From positions 62,001 to 126,000 of the forward strand of contig PYSS01000064.1 in NCBI GenBank assembly GCA_003049465.1: a stretch of DNA of 64,000 nucleotides. The letters run 5' to 3'. The stretch is from Magnaporthiopsis rhizophila (lineage: Eukaryota > Ascomycota > Sordariomycetes > Magnaporthales > Magnaporthaceae). Made by a program: the position numbers and the translations under genes. Every line of letters begins with the position of its first letter. Position 1 is the first letter of the stretch. Below, one piece after another: positions 21,265 through 33,338 of this stretch. The notes under the pieces were generated by a model. The model did no database searches. It worked only from the letters and a program-made list of their open reading frames with translations, and was not told the DNA's origin.

Positions 21265-23293
21265 TTAAAGGATGGGATCGTCCCTTTGCATGGGAACCCC
21301 GCCCATCGCGAAACCAGCTCCGGTCTGCTGCTGTTGTTGGCCGCTGGCATCGGACGTTGGCGGGTTCTGTGAGCTTTCTGACGAGTTGAGCGATGCTAGA
21401 ATCGAAACCCGGCCGTGCTGTCCCTGTCCGTCAACCGCTGCTGAGTCATCACCAGACCCCTGAGTTGAAACCGTATTCGTGCCCAATTCGTCTTGCTGCT
21501 GCTGTTGCTGCTGCTGTTGCTGCTGCTGTTGCTGCTGCTGTTGCTGCTGCTGTTGCTGCTGCTGTTGCTGCTGCTGTTGCTGCTGCTGTTGCTGCTGCTG
21601 TTGCTGCTGGAAATCTTGAAATTGCTGCTGCTGCTGTTGATTTTCTTGATCCATGGCCGCCTGCTCTTCCTCAAGCTGCATCTTGAGCTGCTGTTCGGCG
21701 GCAAGCGCGGCGGCAGCGCGCTCGACCTCGGCCAGACGCTTGGTCTCGGCCGGGTCGATGAGGTCGTCGTCATCGCTCCAACAGGGGTCGTCGTCGGGGA
21801 TCTCGGGCATGGCCATGCGCTTCCAGAAGCGCACCTCCTGGCGCAGTGCGGCGTGCTCGACGCGCGACTCGTAGCGGGACGGCTCGGCGTCGTAGCGGCC
21901 GCGGAACCGGCGCGCGAGCTCGTTGAGGCGCCCTCCGCGCTCCTGCATATCCCAGACCTGCTCGCGCAGGCGCGAGTTCTCCTCGCGCGCCTCGGCGAGC
22001 TGCTCGCGGTACGACCGGTGCCAGGCCGAGACGTCCGACACGTTGCGCGCCTTGTACTCGTGCGCCTGCCGCACCATGGTGCCCAGCACCGTCGCGTACT
22101 GCTGCAGAAGCGCCATGTTGGCGTCCCGCTCGTGTGTCGCGCGGTCTAGTGCCTCTGACAGGGCCGACACCAGCACGTCGAGGTTCTCCGCTGTTGAGGT
22201 TAGAAGAGCATCATCCTGTTAGCGATGGTGTGTAATGCGCGAACTTGACTCCTCCAGTTACTTTCCAAGTGCTAAACTCACGATTGAGGTCTTCGGCGTT
22301 TGTGATAATCTCCTCGTTGGACACGTTCTGCGCCCTAGCCTTGGACCGGATCTTGCCAACCAGAGAGACGACTTCCTCAAGGACTCTCCTGTTTTCTGCC
22401 AGCTGCCTGCTGAGATCCTCGACCATCGCGTAGATATAGTTAAGTTCCGTCTGATGTCCGGCCGGTGTAGGGCCCACCATTCCGGCGCCCATGTTCCCGC
22501 CGTTAATGCCGTTCATGGCGACTGCGGCGGTCTGGTCCTGGCGAATAAGCGGCACAAAAAACGGAGGGGGCCGGGCGTCGGTCTTGCGCCCCTCGTCGTG
22601 GAGAGGCAATGACGACCGCGGCAGCGGAGGCGGCGGATAGTGAACGGGCCAGGGGCCGTGATGTAGCAGAGGAGGCCCTCCCGCGTCACGCGGCTCAAGA
22701 AGCGGGATGTCGGGGCGACTTTGGCGCGCCGAGAGGGAGTTGAGGCGATCCGGGCTTTGTGGTGACGACTTCTGCACAGAAGATCTGCGGGGCTTCGCCT
22801 TGTTCTTGCCCTTGGTCGACTTGGCTTGGAGCCGCAATCGAAGTTTAGGCGGGCTCTGATCTCGAGGCCCCGAGGATAGGCAGCTCTGTGCGGGTGGTGG
22901 ATCGCGGGGTTGGCGCAAGTGATGTACAGGGTCGTCGTCGGCGAAGGGGTCAGGCAGGTCGGAGGGGGTCGAATCGACAGAGGCACGATCAGGAGGGGAT
23001 TGAAGCTGTCTAGGGCCACTGAGGGCTCTGGGAGGGGCTCGTAGCGCAGAGGAGAGCTCTGTTGGGCTCGGTATAAATGCGCGCAGTGGTTTGGTTGGAG
23101 AGCCCAAAAGATCGACGTCACCGGTGTCCTGACTGCCGAAGTTGTTCAACGCCGCTCCTAGATTTCGCAGCCAAGCACGCTGTGAAGCATCACGGCTCGA
23201 TTCGCTGTCCAGAGCAGGGGTCCTGATGCTCGGGTCAGGCGCGTTCTCATTGGGCAGAGCGCCTGAGGTGGATCTAACGCCCCTGTCGACCAT
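21265..23293 (-). CDS. Coiled-coil protein with long polyglutamine tract, unknown function
   Basis: Two exons (23293-22282 and 22190-21265; 91-nt intron with GTGAGT donor, TCTAAC branch and CAACAG acceptor) give 645 residues. The N-terminal half is Ser/Pro/Arg-rich and looks disordered. From about residue 285 a conserved-looking helical part begins with ELNYIYAMVEDLSRQLAE, continues across the splice site and ends with EQVWDMQERGGRLNELARRF and EVRFWKRMAMPEIPDDDPCWS. An acidic stretch, a charged helix and a run of 39 glutamines follow (codons 21609 to 21493), then a Ser/Gln-rich tail. I do not recognise the family. Translation could also start at an internal Met (MNGINGGNMG), leaving the low-complexity part as leader. 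Polyglutamine next to coiled coils is common in fungal transcription or RNA-related factors, but no such role is shown. Confidence 0.7.
21493..21609. repeat. 12-bp minisatellite encoding Gln39
   Basis: A perfect array of TTGCTGCTGCTG (9.75 units, 117 bp). On the coding minus strand it reads CAG CAG CAG CAA repeatedly, giving 39 consecutive glutamines. There are no unit variants, so recent expansion by whole 12-bp units is likely. Confidence 0.97.
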
Positions 23294-23964
23294 GTTGGCA
23301 GCGGAGCGAGCACTAGGCGTGGGTCTAGCGGGAGCAGCGGGGTGGTGCTAGCGCATCGTCAAATGGAAATGGTGTTGCGAATGCTCACTCGCAGTTGCCG
23401 ATCACGACATGGATGCCAGAGCAGGTGCGATACAAGGAGACAAAATCGATGACAGGTAGAAGGCCACCGAAAAAGAAATAAAGAAAGAATACGAAAATGA
23501 AAATCAAATACCACTTTGATAACGCAATATTGGTTCTTTCTTCTCGAGCGCCTTCGGAGGATTGCCTACAACCATAAGTGTCAGGTGGTTATAATGAGGT
23601 AACGGCGAACAGGAAGAGAGGAGGATAAAAGAAAGGGAAAAGGAAACGAAAAGGAATGTTGTTTAGGTTAGTTTATGGATGGTAGATCCGCAAAAGAATA
23701 CGGCCCTAAATAGGTCAGCGAAGTCAAGAGCAAACAGGCCAACTGCACTGCAACGTTGAGCGTTTGCTCTGCCAATGGTGAGTGCCACCAAGCCGGGCCT
23801 TTATATATGGAGTCTTGCCGTTTACTATCCGGCCTGCTGCTGCTCACGCCACGCCCTCAGAATCTAATAAGACGAAAGGTGCACGCAATTTTATTCTATG
23901 AAGCCACACGTGGACTCCCTTCCGTCTTTCAAACGCGTCCATAAAAGCCCCATGCATATCGCGC
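23294..23964. other. Upstream region of the polyglutamine gene, 3' flank of the MATE gene
   Basis: Gene-free 671 bp with an A-rich stretch near 23470-23650. Part may be 5' leader of the coiled-coil gene. No further feature seen. Confidence 0.5.
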
Positions 23965-25596
23965 TCAGGCGTGGTCGTCACCAGCAACAGGTCCTGCACC
24001 CTCATCCTCTATATGCGCCACCACCGCCAGCCCGCCGCTCTCCAGCCTCTCTCTCGCCCTTTCCACCTCGCGCTCCCACTTGCTCATCCCGACGATGACC
24101 CATTCCAAGGCTCCAACCAGATAAAGAGCGATGCACTGCCCAATCCACAGGCCGCCAAGCCCCCATCCGTGGAACGCCAGGTATATCCCCATGGGCAGCG
24201 CGCCGCCGTAGTAGCTGAGGATGTTGACCACGGCGCCCACCGACTGCCGCCCCATACCACGGAGGGCGCCGCCGCACGAGCCGTTCAGCCCGTCGGCGAT
24301 CTGGAAGAGCGCGACCCACGGCATGACCTCGCTCACGAGCCGGACCACCCTCTCGTCGTCGTTGAACAGGCGCGCAAACACGTTCTTGCTGCCCCAGAGC
24401 GCCGCAAGGATCACGCCTCCGTTCAGCACGCTGAGCACGGCGGCGCAGTGCGCCGCCCGCTCGGCGTCCTTCGCCCGCCGCGCCCCCAGCAGGTTTCCCA
24501 GACGCGACGACGTGGCCACGCCGAGGCCGAACGGGAGCGTGTTGATGATCTGGTCGGCCGTCATGATGACGCTCTGCGCCGCGAGCGGTATGGTGCCCAG
24601 CCGGCCCGCCGCCAGCGCCACGATCTCGAACGCCCACCATTCGGTGCCCACGTGCATGATGCCGAGGAGGGCCAGCTTCGCAAAGGGCGCCATGTGGGCT
24701 GGTCGCAGCGCTCGCCGGAGGTCGAATCCGCCCCAGCATTCGTGGCCCCGCACAAAGGCCGCGTAAAGCACGAGCAGCAGGAACGAGACCCAGTAGGCGA
24801 TTCCTGTCGCTATAGGCGCACCGTACAGCCCAAGGCCGAGCTTGTGGATGAAGACGTAGTTGAGGGCCGCGCTCAGTGGCGATGTTATCAGGAGCACGTA
24901 CGTCCCAGGCTGGTATATCTCTGCGCGTCCGCCAGCGTCGTCAGGAAAATGGATCTTTTTCGCGGCCCGGTTGTGCGGGAACTACTTACCCTGAGCTTGA
25001 AGATACTTTTTCATGGCCTCAAACCAGATGTACCCGAATCCGCCTGGGATCATACACCGCAGGAATTTGGAGCTCTGTACGCAGATGAACTCCTCCTGGC
25101 CTAGCGCACGGAACAGCGGCTCGGAGAACCACCACACGCAAGCGACGGCGGCGTAAAACGCGGTGAGAATGACGATCCCGCGCTGCAGCAGGATCCCGAG
25201 GTCGTGTTTGCTGGCCGAGCCCGTGAAGCTGCTCGAGGCTAGCGTGTCGAGGGCCGTGGTCCCGCCCAGCGCGATCAGCCAGGCCGTCGACATGGCGAAC
25301 ATGTACGAGAAGGCCGCCGTGGCGAGGGCCTCGGGGCTCAGGCGGCCCACTATAAGCACTGACACCGTCTGCACCGAGTTCTGCAGCGTGTAGGCTAGGA
25401 TCACGGGTATGGAAGTCCTGGCCAGGAGCCATATCTCTGAGAGCCACAGGCGGTATCGTGAAGATCCGCCAGCCTCGGTGCTGCAGTCGGGCGTGGAAGC
25501 GGGCTTCGGCAGAAGAAGGCTTGTCGTCTCTGTAGGTTGGTTTTCCGCACCGAGTGGCCCTCGGGCATCTTGGGCTGCAGGCATGTCTGGAATCAA
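23965..25596 (-). CDS. MATE-family multidrug/toxic-compound efflux transporter
   Basis: Two exons (25596-24990, 24920-23965; 69-nt intron) encode 520 residues. The acceptor after GCGCAG (exon resumes at 24920) gives LQAQEIYQPGTYVLLITSP, which fits the fungal MATE pattern; the nearer CCAG would shift the frame. About 12 hydrophobic spans are visible in two halves: the first with IPVILAYTLQNSVQTVSVLIV, the second with GTIPLAAQSVIMTADQIIN and PFGLGVATSSRLGNLLGA, both typical of MatE domains. MATE proteins exchange cations for drugs or metabolites at vacuolar or plasma membranes; the substrate is unknown. The start could also be the Met at position 5. A zinc-cluster regulator lies upstream on the same strand. 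Confidence 0.9.
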
Positions 25597-26952
25597 GGGC
25601 AGCCACAGCCGGTAAGGTAGGATATGGCACAGAACATCCGGAGGATTAAGACCAAGAGAAGCTAGCCGGAACCGAGTCCAAATGGGTACGGAAAATGAAA
25701 AGGGAAATAGAAACGAACGACCAAAGATGCATTAAAATCCGTTTACTGGGGTCTGTGTAGGTAGATGTATTAGTAGATAAGCCGAGGTGGACCAAGTTGG
25801 AGACGCCACTTGCAAGACGAGGTGGAACCCCCGATGATGTGATGGGTATCGACTCGAGTATGTATGGAACCACGGTTCGGTCGGTATGCAAGATTGCCGC
25901 CGAACACCTTTCGAGGGTCATAAAGGTTACATAGATTCGGGCGAGCTCACGTTCTTATTTCCCAAGAGCAAAAATTGTTTCGGTATGGGAAGCGTTCGGA
26001 TGAAAAACGGGAAGACCAACCTCTTGATGCTGGAAGGTGTAGAGCTGGAGGCATCCGGTACATTTTCCACGGACAAAGAACGAGAAATGGCAGCATCGAA
26101 CGCAATGCTATCTCGACTCGCCACCCCGCCATGGGCCCAAGCTTCTACTCCACCAACCCAGCCATACGGTAGATGTACGACACCATCCTCCGGCAGCTTG
26201 CTGACCAGCTATCGGGACGCCGGTCTTGGCCTGCCCCATAGAGCTGCAGTCGTGATGGGAGGTCTGGCCCCTCGATGCGGGCGGAGGGGCTATACGGGGC
26301 CGCGGGACGGACGGCGGTGACGGGACCCAGCGCGAGGCTGGGGTTGTTGGGGCGGGGAAGTCCGAGCTGGGGGGCCCTCCCCGCTGTTCTTATCGGGGCC
26401 CAATGGCGGGAGGGAATGGACGCTGGATGTAGCGTAATGTCATTATGTCGCCGGCGATTTGCTGTCATCTGCCGCCGCAGGTCGCCGGGGTTATTTACGT
26501 AAACTGACTTGTTAGTGCTGAAGAGACCGCGAGAAGGAAAATTTAGTGCCTGGTCCCCTTGAGGACAAGACATCGAAACGATGCAAGATGCATAAATCGC
26601 AGCTGAGGCTCTGTGGCTTGAGGAGTCTTCGCGCAATCTGACTGATGGGGAGGAAATGAGGAGAGTAAAACAAATAAAATAAATATGAACACCCGGCCCG
26701 AGGAACACCTGATATGAACCACCCTAAACTCCGCGCCTGCTGGGTGACATGTGTGAGCGTATGGTCTGAAGGAAAAAGAAAAAAAAAAAAAAAAAAAGAA
26801 AAAAAAAACGGAATAGAGAGACAGGACAACAAAACATGGAATAGCTGTTGACGGGATGCAAAAACCGAGGGGAAGATGAAAAGTACGATGGGGCAATTAA
26901 AAGATGATAAAGTCAAAACCCCCAGCAGTCCCGCCTTTTGCCCAAACTGACG
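25597..26952. other. Intergenic between MATE gene and zinc-cluster regulator
   Basis: Upstream region of the MATE gene and 3' flank of the regulator. It has a GTAGGTAG motif near 25758 and an A-tract of 19 followed by 10 more A (26779-26808). Short open frames here are not supported. Confidence 0.5.
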
Positions 26953-29802
26953 TCACCACGGCGATATCGCCCTTCCATCCTTCCACTCACCGCCGGCACC
27001 GGGGCTGAAACTCCCGCCAGTCGTCGCATCATCTGCGCTGGCACGGCGCTTGCCCTCCGCAACCGCCGACAACCGCTCCTCACCCGGCGCCGTGGCACGT
27101 CCTCCTCCTCCTCCTCCTCCTCCAATACCGTCCATAGCAGCCGCCTCGCTGTTGCCAAGCCACTCCTGCAGCTGCAGGGCGGAGCCGAGGGCGCGGCCGG
27201 CAATCTCCCAGTTGTCGAGGCTCATCTGGACGCCCCAGATGTTGAGCATGCTCTTGATGATGCGGTCGTAGGGGGAAGGCCTGCCCGACGCCGACGACGA
27301 CGCGATGGGCAGCACGATCCAGCCGAAGACGCCCAGCGCCCCGCGCCACCGCGTCAGCGACACCCGCCACGTCGCCGCCCACAGCCGCGCCAGGTCCGCC
27401 AGGCTCACCACGACGCTGAACGGGCGCCGCGACGCCACGGCCCGGCAGTACAGGAGCGCCGCCTGCCGCACCGCCTCGTACATGTAGTCTGGCGGCTCTG
27501 TTGTCGCTGTCGCTGTCGTTGCCGTGCCGCCTAGGGGCGGTTGCGATTCGGGCGAGCCGCCACCAAACGAGCCCGCGTCGTCCGCGTCGGGCGACTCGTG
27601 CTTGATGATGGTCGGCGTCCTCGGGGTCCTGGCTCTCCTACCGCCCTGCTGCTGCCGGTGCTGCTGCTGTCCGGCTCCTCCGTCCTCCGATGTGACAGGG
27701 CTGCCGCCATATCCGCTCATTGTCGCCCAGTCACCACCACCGACGGCGTCGTCCAGACTTATTCCATCGCTGCTGCTGTCGTCATTACTTTGTGACGACG
27801 AGTCGTGCGCGGGCGGCAGCTTGGACATCCTCTCGAGCATCCACGCCGCCAGCTTCCCGAGCTTGCGCAGCTCGGCCGGCGACGGGTCGGCCGGCATGCC
27901 CAGCACGCGTGAGATGAGGAACCGCATGTCGTCCAGGATCGTGGCGGTGACGGGGTCGATGGCGAGCGCGTCGGCGCAGTCGGCAAACTTCACGAGCGGC
28001 GACACGAGCGGGGTGTTGTAGGCGACGCGGAACGGCACGTGGCTGGCCTCGCGGTACTCGAACTCGTCGCCTCGACGCAGGAAAGGCGTCACCTCGAACG
28101 ACAGGGCAATGGCCACGTCGGCCACGATGGCCAGCTTCCCCACCAGCCCGTTCATGCCCAGGCACCGGATCCCGCCCCGGAGGCGGATCATCTCGCGCAG
28201 CCCGCGGAGGTGCGCGCGCAGGTCGCTCGTCGTCTCGCCCCAGTACCACTCATCCAGGATCAACTGGATCACGGCCGTGATGGCCTCGTCGCTGGTCGAC
28301 GACTGCGACGACCGGAGCAGCTCGTTGAGCATGCGGATCGCCCGCCCCTTGTGCGACATGGACGTCGTCTTGTCGATGTGGCCCGTCTCGGCGAGGAAGC
28401 ACGAGGCCGTGTAGATGGCCACCTGCGCCAGCAGCGGCGTCTGGATGGCGAAGGGTACGTAGAACTTTACGTACTGGTTCTTGTCCGGGTCGGGGTTCCC
28501 GTCCAGGGCTGCCTTGAACCTGGAGATGAACTTGACGACTGTGAGGGTTGATGACGTTTGACGTTAGTGACCTGAGCTTCGGGGGGGGTTTGAAAACAGG
28601 CAGCAATGTAAGGCACGCACATATCCGGAGCAGGTCCGCGTTCTGCTTCGTCGCCGGCACCGGCAAGAGGCTCATGTCCTGATGGGCCGTGTCGCTAGGA
28701 GGCTGGCTCGTGGGCGCGCCGAGCCGGGCACTCATCTCCAGCGTCATCAGCCACGACACGATCTCCTCGGTCCTCCCCAAGTTCCAGTTCCCGCCCAGTA
28801 GGCGGTCGGGAACGGCGGCAGCAGCAGCTGCCGTCGTTTTTGCGAGATGAGGATGCATCTCACACTTGGAGCTGCACAGGATCTTGTTCGCTGGACTGTG
28901 ACCGGCACCGCTCGGCGACGACATCCACGGGAGCGCCTCGTACGTCGACGGGCCGGGGAACTGCGTCAGTATGTCGATGCCGGTCCAGCGCACGAGCTCG
29001 CCGGCGTTGAAGCCCGAGCACAAGCGCTCGCGCAGAGACTGCACCACGCTCGGGTCGATGTCGATCCATTCCGAGGCCACCTGCCCGATCTGGAGGAGCG
29101 GTCGCTGCTGCACCCCTGCGTTCTCGAGCTTGTCGTCTTCTCCGCCGAGGCCCGTGGGGATGGTCGAGAGGGTGAAGGCCGGTTGCGGGTCGGAGCCTGC
29201 GAGGCGTCTGGTGCAACACCGTATGGCGTCAGAATACTTCGCTGTCCGTTGCTGCCGTCTCTCGTTTTTCCACTGTGCTTTGGCCACAAGAACTCAAAGG
29301 ACAACAAGCCGAAAACGGGGGAGGAGCATCATACCGGTGTGCACTCGGAGTGTATTCGCATGGTGGCTGTGGGAATCTCCTTGCACAGTTGCTGCAAGGC
29401 TGTCCTTGGTTGCACTGCAAGTACCTCGAGAGTTAGAGAACTACATGGGACCAAAGCTTGTGTTATTCCATCCCATGGTTTCCCTTGTCGATTTTGCAGC
29501 TCAACTTGGGCGCAGGAAAAGATCTGGAAGAAATTCTCGCTGCAAGCGAAAGGGACACGACATATCTGCAGAGTTCTTTGCCTGGGAGGGTGGTGGTCGA
29601 GAGGCCATGCGGGGGTGACTTTCTCGGGATGCTAGCTCCTTTGTATGCGACGTCACAGCATACACAGACGCGGCGACATGACACGCCGCACGCATCGCAT
29701 GCAACTCACCCGCTGTTTTCTCCTCCTGCACTCGGAGCAGGAAGTGGTGGTTCGCTCAACACGTGAGCCTCGCGATATTCGTATCTGCATGGCTTCGGAC
29801 AT
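26953..29802 (-). CDS. Zn2Cys6 transcription factor with fungal-specific regulatory domain
   Basis: Four exons (29802-29710, 29414-29335, 29207-28621, 28538-26953) give 781 residues. The zinc cluster is assembled over the first intron: Cys22-x2-Cys25-x6-Cys32-x5-Cys38-x2-Cys41-x8-Cys50 (CSECRRRKQR in exon 1, CNQGQPCSNCARRF in exon 2). Intron 1 is 295 nt, longer than the others here; intron 2 uses GTATGA with a CTGAC branch; intron 3 has a non-classical GTGCGT donor. The middle part, from RAIRMLNELLRSSQ through LRGLREMIRLRGGIRCLG, matches the Fungal_trans_2 type of regulatory domain. Acidic, Gln- and Gly-rich linkers lie in the last exon. Such proteins bind CGG-type sites as dimers in the nucleus. 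Target genes are unknown; the MATE transporter and permease are neighbours but not evidently regulated. Confidence 0.85.
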
Positions 29803-30437
29803 GGGAAGAAAAAGGGAAAAATGGGACTTGAGGCAGCGTTCGGAGCGTGGTGCGGCGGGATAGCAGAGAACAGGAGGATCCCTCTTCCTGGGCGGCCGTA
29901 GGGCTGCTGGCCTGGCGAGAAGAGAAGGGGGGTATATTAAAGACTTGCGCCCCGCCCTGCCGGGACTTGCATCGCTGGGTCTCTGTGCTCCTGCCGCTCC
30001 CGCTAGATGGGGACTCTTTGGGGGCGGCGCCCCGGGTTGAGCCAGGCCCTTGGATGAGTCTAGACCTTTGGAGGAGGCGCATGCAGGATTTCGGCAATGT
30101 GCCGTTTCGGGACTAGCTCCTAGCCCTCCCTAACGGGCGACTGGAGGGAGGGTCTGGCGGGCGGGCGGCGGGCGTAACCCGTGAGTGAAAAATAAGCTTG
30201 CTTTTCTCTGCCGGGGAGGAAGAAACCCTGCCTGCGGATCACAGGAAACAAAATTGAGAGGGCAACACAGCAGGGAAAAAAATTGGCGGTAGTTGTTCGC
30301 GCCCGTCTGGGTCGAAGCTCGGTATTTTCCGTCAGGGGCTGCTGTTGGTATAGATGCCGTCCACCTCCAGGTTGACGTAGCGATTGTGTTACGGAAATAG
30401 GTAGCGCAGACCTTTGCACATTGAAAGATGTGTGCCG

Positions 30438-30440
<3 letters not shown>

Positions 30441-30488
<48 letters not shown>
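30441..30488. repeat. (AG)24 microsatellite
   Basis: A perfect 48-bp run of AG units in intergenic DNA, about 640 bp upstream of the zinc-cluster gene start. Confidence 0.97.
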
Positions 30489-30489
<1 letters not shown>

Positions 30490-30822
30490 ACCACGAAAGG
30501 TGCCAACTGCCAGCTTGGACATTGGCTCAGGGGCAGAGAGAAGTTAAATATGGCTTATATGGTCGATGGGATCGTCCGTCCGTCTCGAAGCTGGAACAAG
30601 CCAGCTCAAGAGACATATCCACCGGGCTGAACATATGCAAAATGACCCTCCTCGGTACTTCTCCGCGGGCCCTTCTTCCAACAGGCACCGCTCAACGAGC
30701 TGCCCGGCTGGAGTGACGCTTATCAGGTCCGCCGTTATGGCCCATCCCTTCCGGCGCCCCGGGCTCAGCTTCTGATTCGCAGGAGTTTGCCGTCTGCTTA
30801 AATAGGGGGCGGCGCGCACACG

Positions 30823-30844
30823 CACACACACACACACACACACA
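30823..30844. repeat. (CA)11 microsatellite
   Basis: Perfect CA run flanked by CGCACACG-type variants, intergenic. Confidence 0.95.
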
Positions 30845-33338
30845 CGCAGCTGGGCGCACGCCAGCCCCCGCTTACCCTACCAAGACTGCCGGCGGGGATG
30901 TGGGTGGGCACCTGAAAATGCGTCAAATGTGTGGTGGTGGTTGCCCGCTAGATCATCTCACTGCCGGCAGGGGTCTTGTGTTTTTTTTTTTTTTTCTGGG
31001 ACGCTCGAGCGCAGGGGACGTGACGATCCAATTTTCCAGCCCGTGTGCCCTGCAGATTCCAGGGTGACATCGCGCGCGAGAAACAGAAAATCATCCCAAA
31101 AAGCACGCCAAGAAACGGGAGCTAGGAGATGATGCCTGGGAGCTTGAATTCACCACAGAGCCGAGTTGTTCGAAATTTCTCTGGTTTTGGTGCTTTACTC
31201 TGGTTGCCTGGAATCGGAACGCCCATACAAGTGACTGAAGTGGTTTTGTGTTTTCGGCTGCCAGCTACTCAGAGGAATCCCCCACAGGCTGGTCGCGTGG
31301 CTCCTCTCTGCGCTGCTAGCCCAACCTCCATGCAGAACTGCCTGCATGATAGGCTCCAGGGAGGAGCCTTGTGTCTGTGGTGCCCAAGGTGGTCATCAGC
31401 AACCACCCACACTCCACTCCTCAGCGCGTCCCAACGACTTGTTTCTGGATGCCCTTGTCAAGCCGTGTGGCTTGATCCTGATGGGCATCCATCTCGAGAA
31501 ACCGACCAACCAGGTTGCGAGAGGCAAGCCAACTTTCGTCTCAGCCTTCCCGCACGAACTCGAAACACGGACCCGGGGGATGGCAGGCGGCATAAACGAG
31601 AAAACGGCGAGGTGTCTTGTCTAGACTCAAAACGGCGGCGATCTACCTGTGCCCTCGCAGCCCGCAAGGGTGATTGCTCCCCCTCCCCCCTCCAGCTCAG
31701 GTGAGGCAAACCACCGGAGCTCTCGTCCCAAATAGCCTAGCCGGAGGCGTTTTGTGGGCGCTCGCTAGCCCTGCTCAGGTTCACCTCCTTGCTTTGCGGT
31801 TAGACCTGACCTTAGGGACGGGGACGAGAAAGGGATGCTCGAAAGAAAACACGAAAGAAATGACGATAAAAGAGGAGGAGGAGAAGCGAGATGATGATGG
31901 CGTATTTGAAGCTTTCAGGCGTTGCAACAGCTCAAGGACCCTGGATTTGGACAAATGTCGCACGATGAACCAGGACTTGGGTACCCTCTCTAGTTTGTCT
32001 GCACGACTGGCTGGAAATGCCGCCCTTAGGGTTCCGTCGACAAGACGGAGAGGAGAAGGAAAAAAAAAACGACAGAAAATAAAAAGCAATAATGACCATT
32101 CCGCAAAAATGCCCCAAGCTGAAGGCCGTGCCCCCGAGGCGCAAAACCGCGACGGTCCGGTTGGTCATTTTTCGGCAGCTGAGCGCCTCCTCCCAAAAAA
32201 AAAAAAAAAAAAAAAGCCTGTGCCACTTGACACCAACCCATCTTGGGTCGCCCAAGATCGAGATCACGGCCGCCCGTTGGTGCCAACGTTTTTTTTTTTT
32301 TCCCCTCTTTCACTCACTCTCGCTCTTCTCTCTCTCGCTTCTGTTGTTCTCCACCCGCCAAAAAAGGGGAACGGACGGACGACCGGTCCCATCCCCGGGG
32401 ATCTAGCTGGGCCTAACCAGAAACCAGGGGAGGAGGAGGGTCGAGTCGAGAGCGGGCATGATGTTATTTTTTTCCTTTTCTCGCTTGGCTAAGCTTGAAA
32501 AGCGCAGAGCTGCTGTAAGATGAAAGAAAGTATAAGACGTGCCCCACGGGCGCGCCAGAGTCCGACGAGAGCGGCTTAGTCTCGACGGAATTCTCCATGC
32601 CAAGCTGCCCCTAAAAGACCCAAGGCATACCCCCGCCTGCGCGCACATGCCTACCTTTTCCAAGCACTTTTGTTGGGCTATTCCTTCCTACCTTTTCACA
32701 ATCATCTGATTTATGCCAACAGCTCCACCCGGGAGAGATATCCCTGCATATCGAGGTTGCATTATGACATGCATTTGGACCCCGGACGAGGTTCCTCACA
32801 CCTGACGTCACTGTTTTCATCTTCTACCATGCCAGAGTACCATGGATGAAATATGCCTAGAGAGCAGAGGCCTTTTATCTGACCGGACATCAACGCCTAG
32901 GATACATAATTACTCGGAAGCAGTTGAAAACAGCGTCGAGGATACATATTGCGTCCGAGGTAGCCGAGGTGACAGAGTGATGCACTGATACAAATGAGCT
33001 AGGACAGCGTTTTTCTTTTTTTACGTTTTGCGGCACGAAGGAGAAAACTATTGCTAGAAAATGGTATCCGCGAAAGTGAACTAGACAAGAAAAAAAAAAC
33101 GTTGATAGGCAAAGAACAGGTCATAAAAGATGTGGAAAAATGAACCAGCCATATAAAAGAGAAACCGAAAGTCCAAACGCCTCGGTTCTTCGCCATGTCA
33201 TCATCAGACAGTGGACTACATGCTCCAATCCAAGCATGAATTTCAACAAGAGTCATAATCGAATCATCGAGGAATGAAAGGGATCGAAAGAGGATGTGGA
33301 AGACACAGAGGGGTATAGAAAGACGTGGCTGAGAGCTT

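Larger units (their letters stand above)
29803..33338. other. 3.5-kb gene-free stretch rich in simple repeats
   Basis: Between the start of the zinc-cluster gene and the stop of the patatin-like gene. It holds (AG)24, (CA)11, T15 (30981-30995), A21 (32195-32215) and T13 (32289-32301). The longest frame (31674-32492) is made largely of Lys and Phe runs from these homopolymers. Much of it is probably the regulator's promoter. Confidence 0.55.

Noticed and set aside
21493..22149. Plus-strand frame with a long leucine run
   Set aside because: It is the complement of the polyglutamine codons; the minus-strand coiled-coil frame explains the region.
24901..24925. Alternative acceptor CCAG in the MATE gene
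   Set aside because: It would shift the second exon out of frame; GCGCAG (exon from 24920) keeps the transporter frame.
23965..29802. Secondary-metabolite gene cluster
   Set aside because: A transporter and a regulator are present, but no synthase, terpene cyclase, P450 or other tailoring enzyme is nearby.
31674..32492. 272-codon plus-strand frame in the repeat-rich gap
   Set aside because: Built on poly-A/poly-T tracts; no domain, no splice context.
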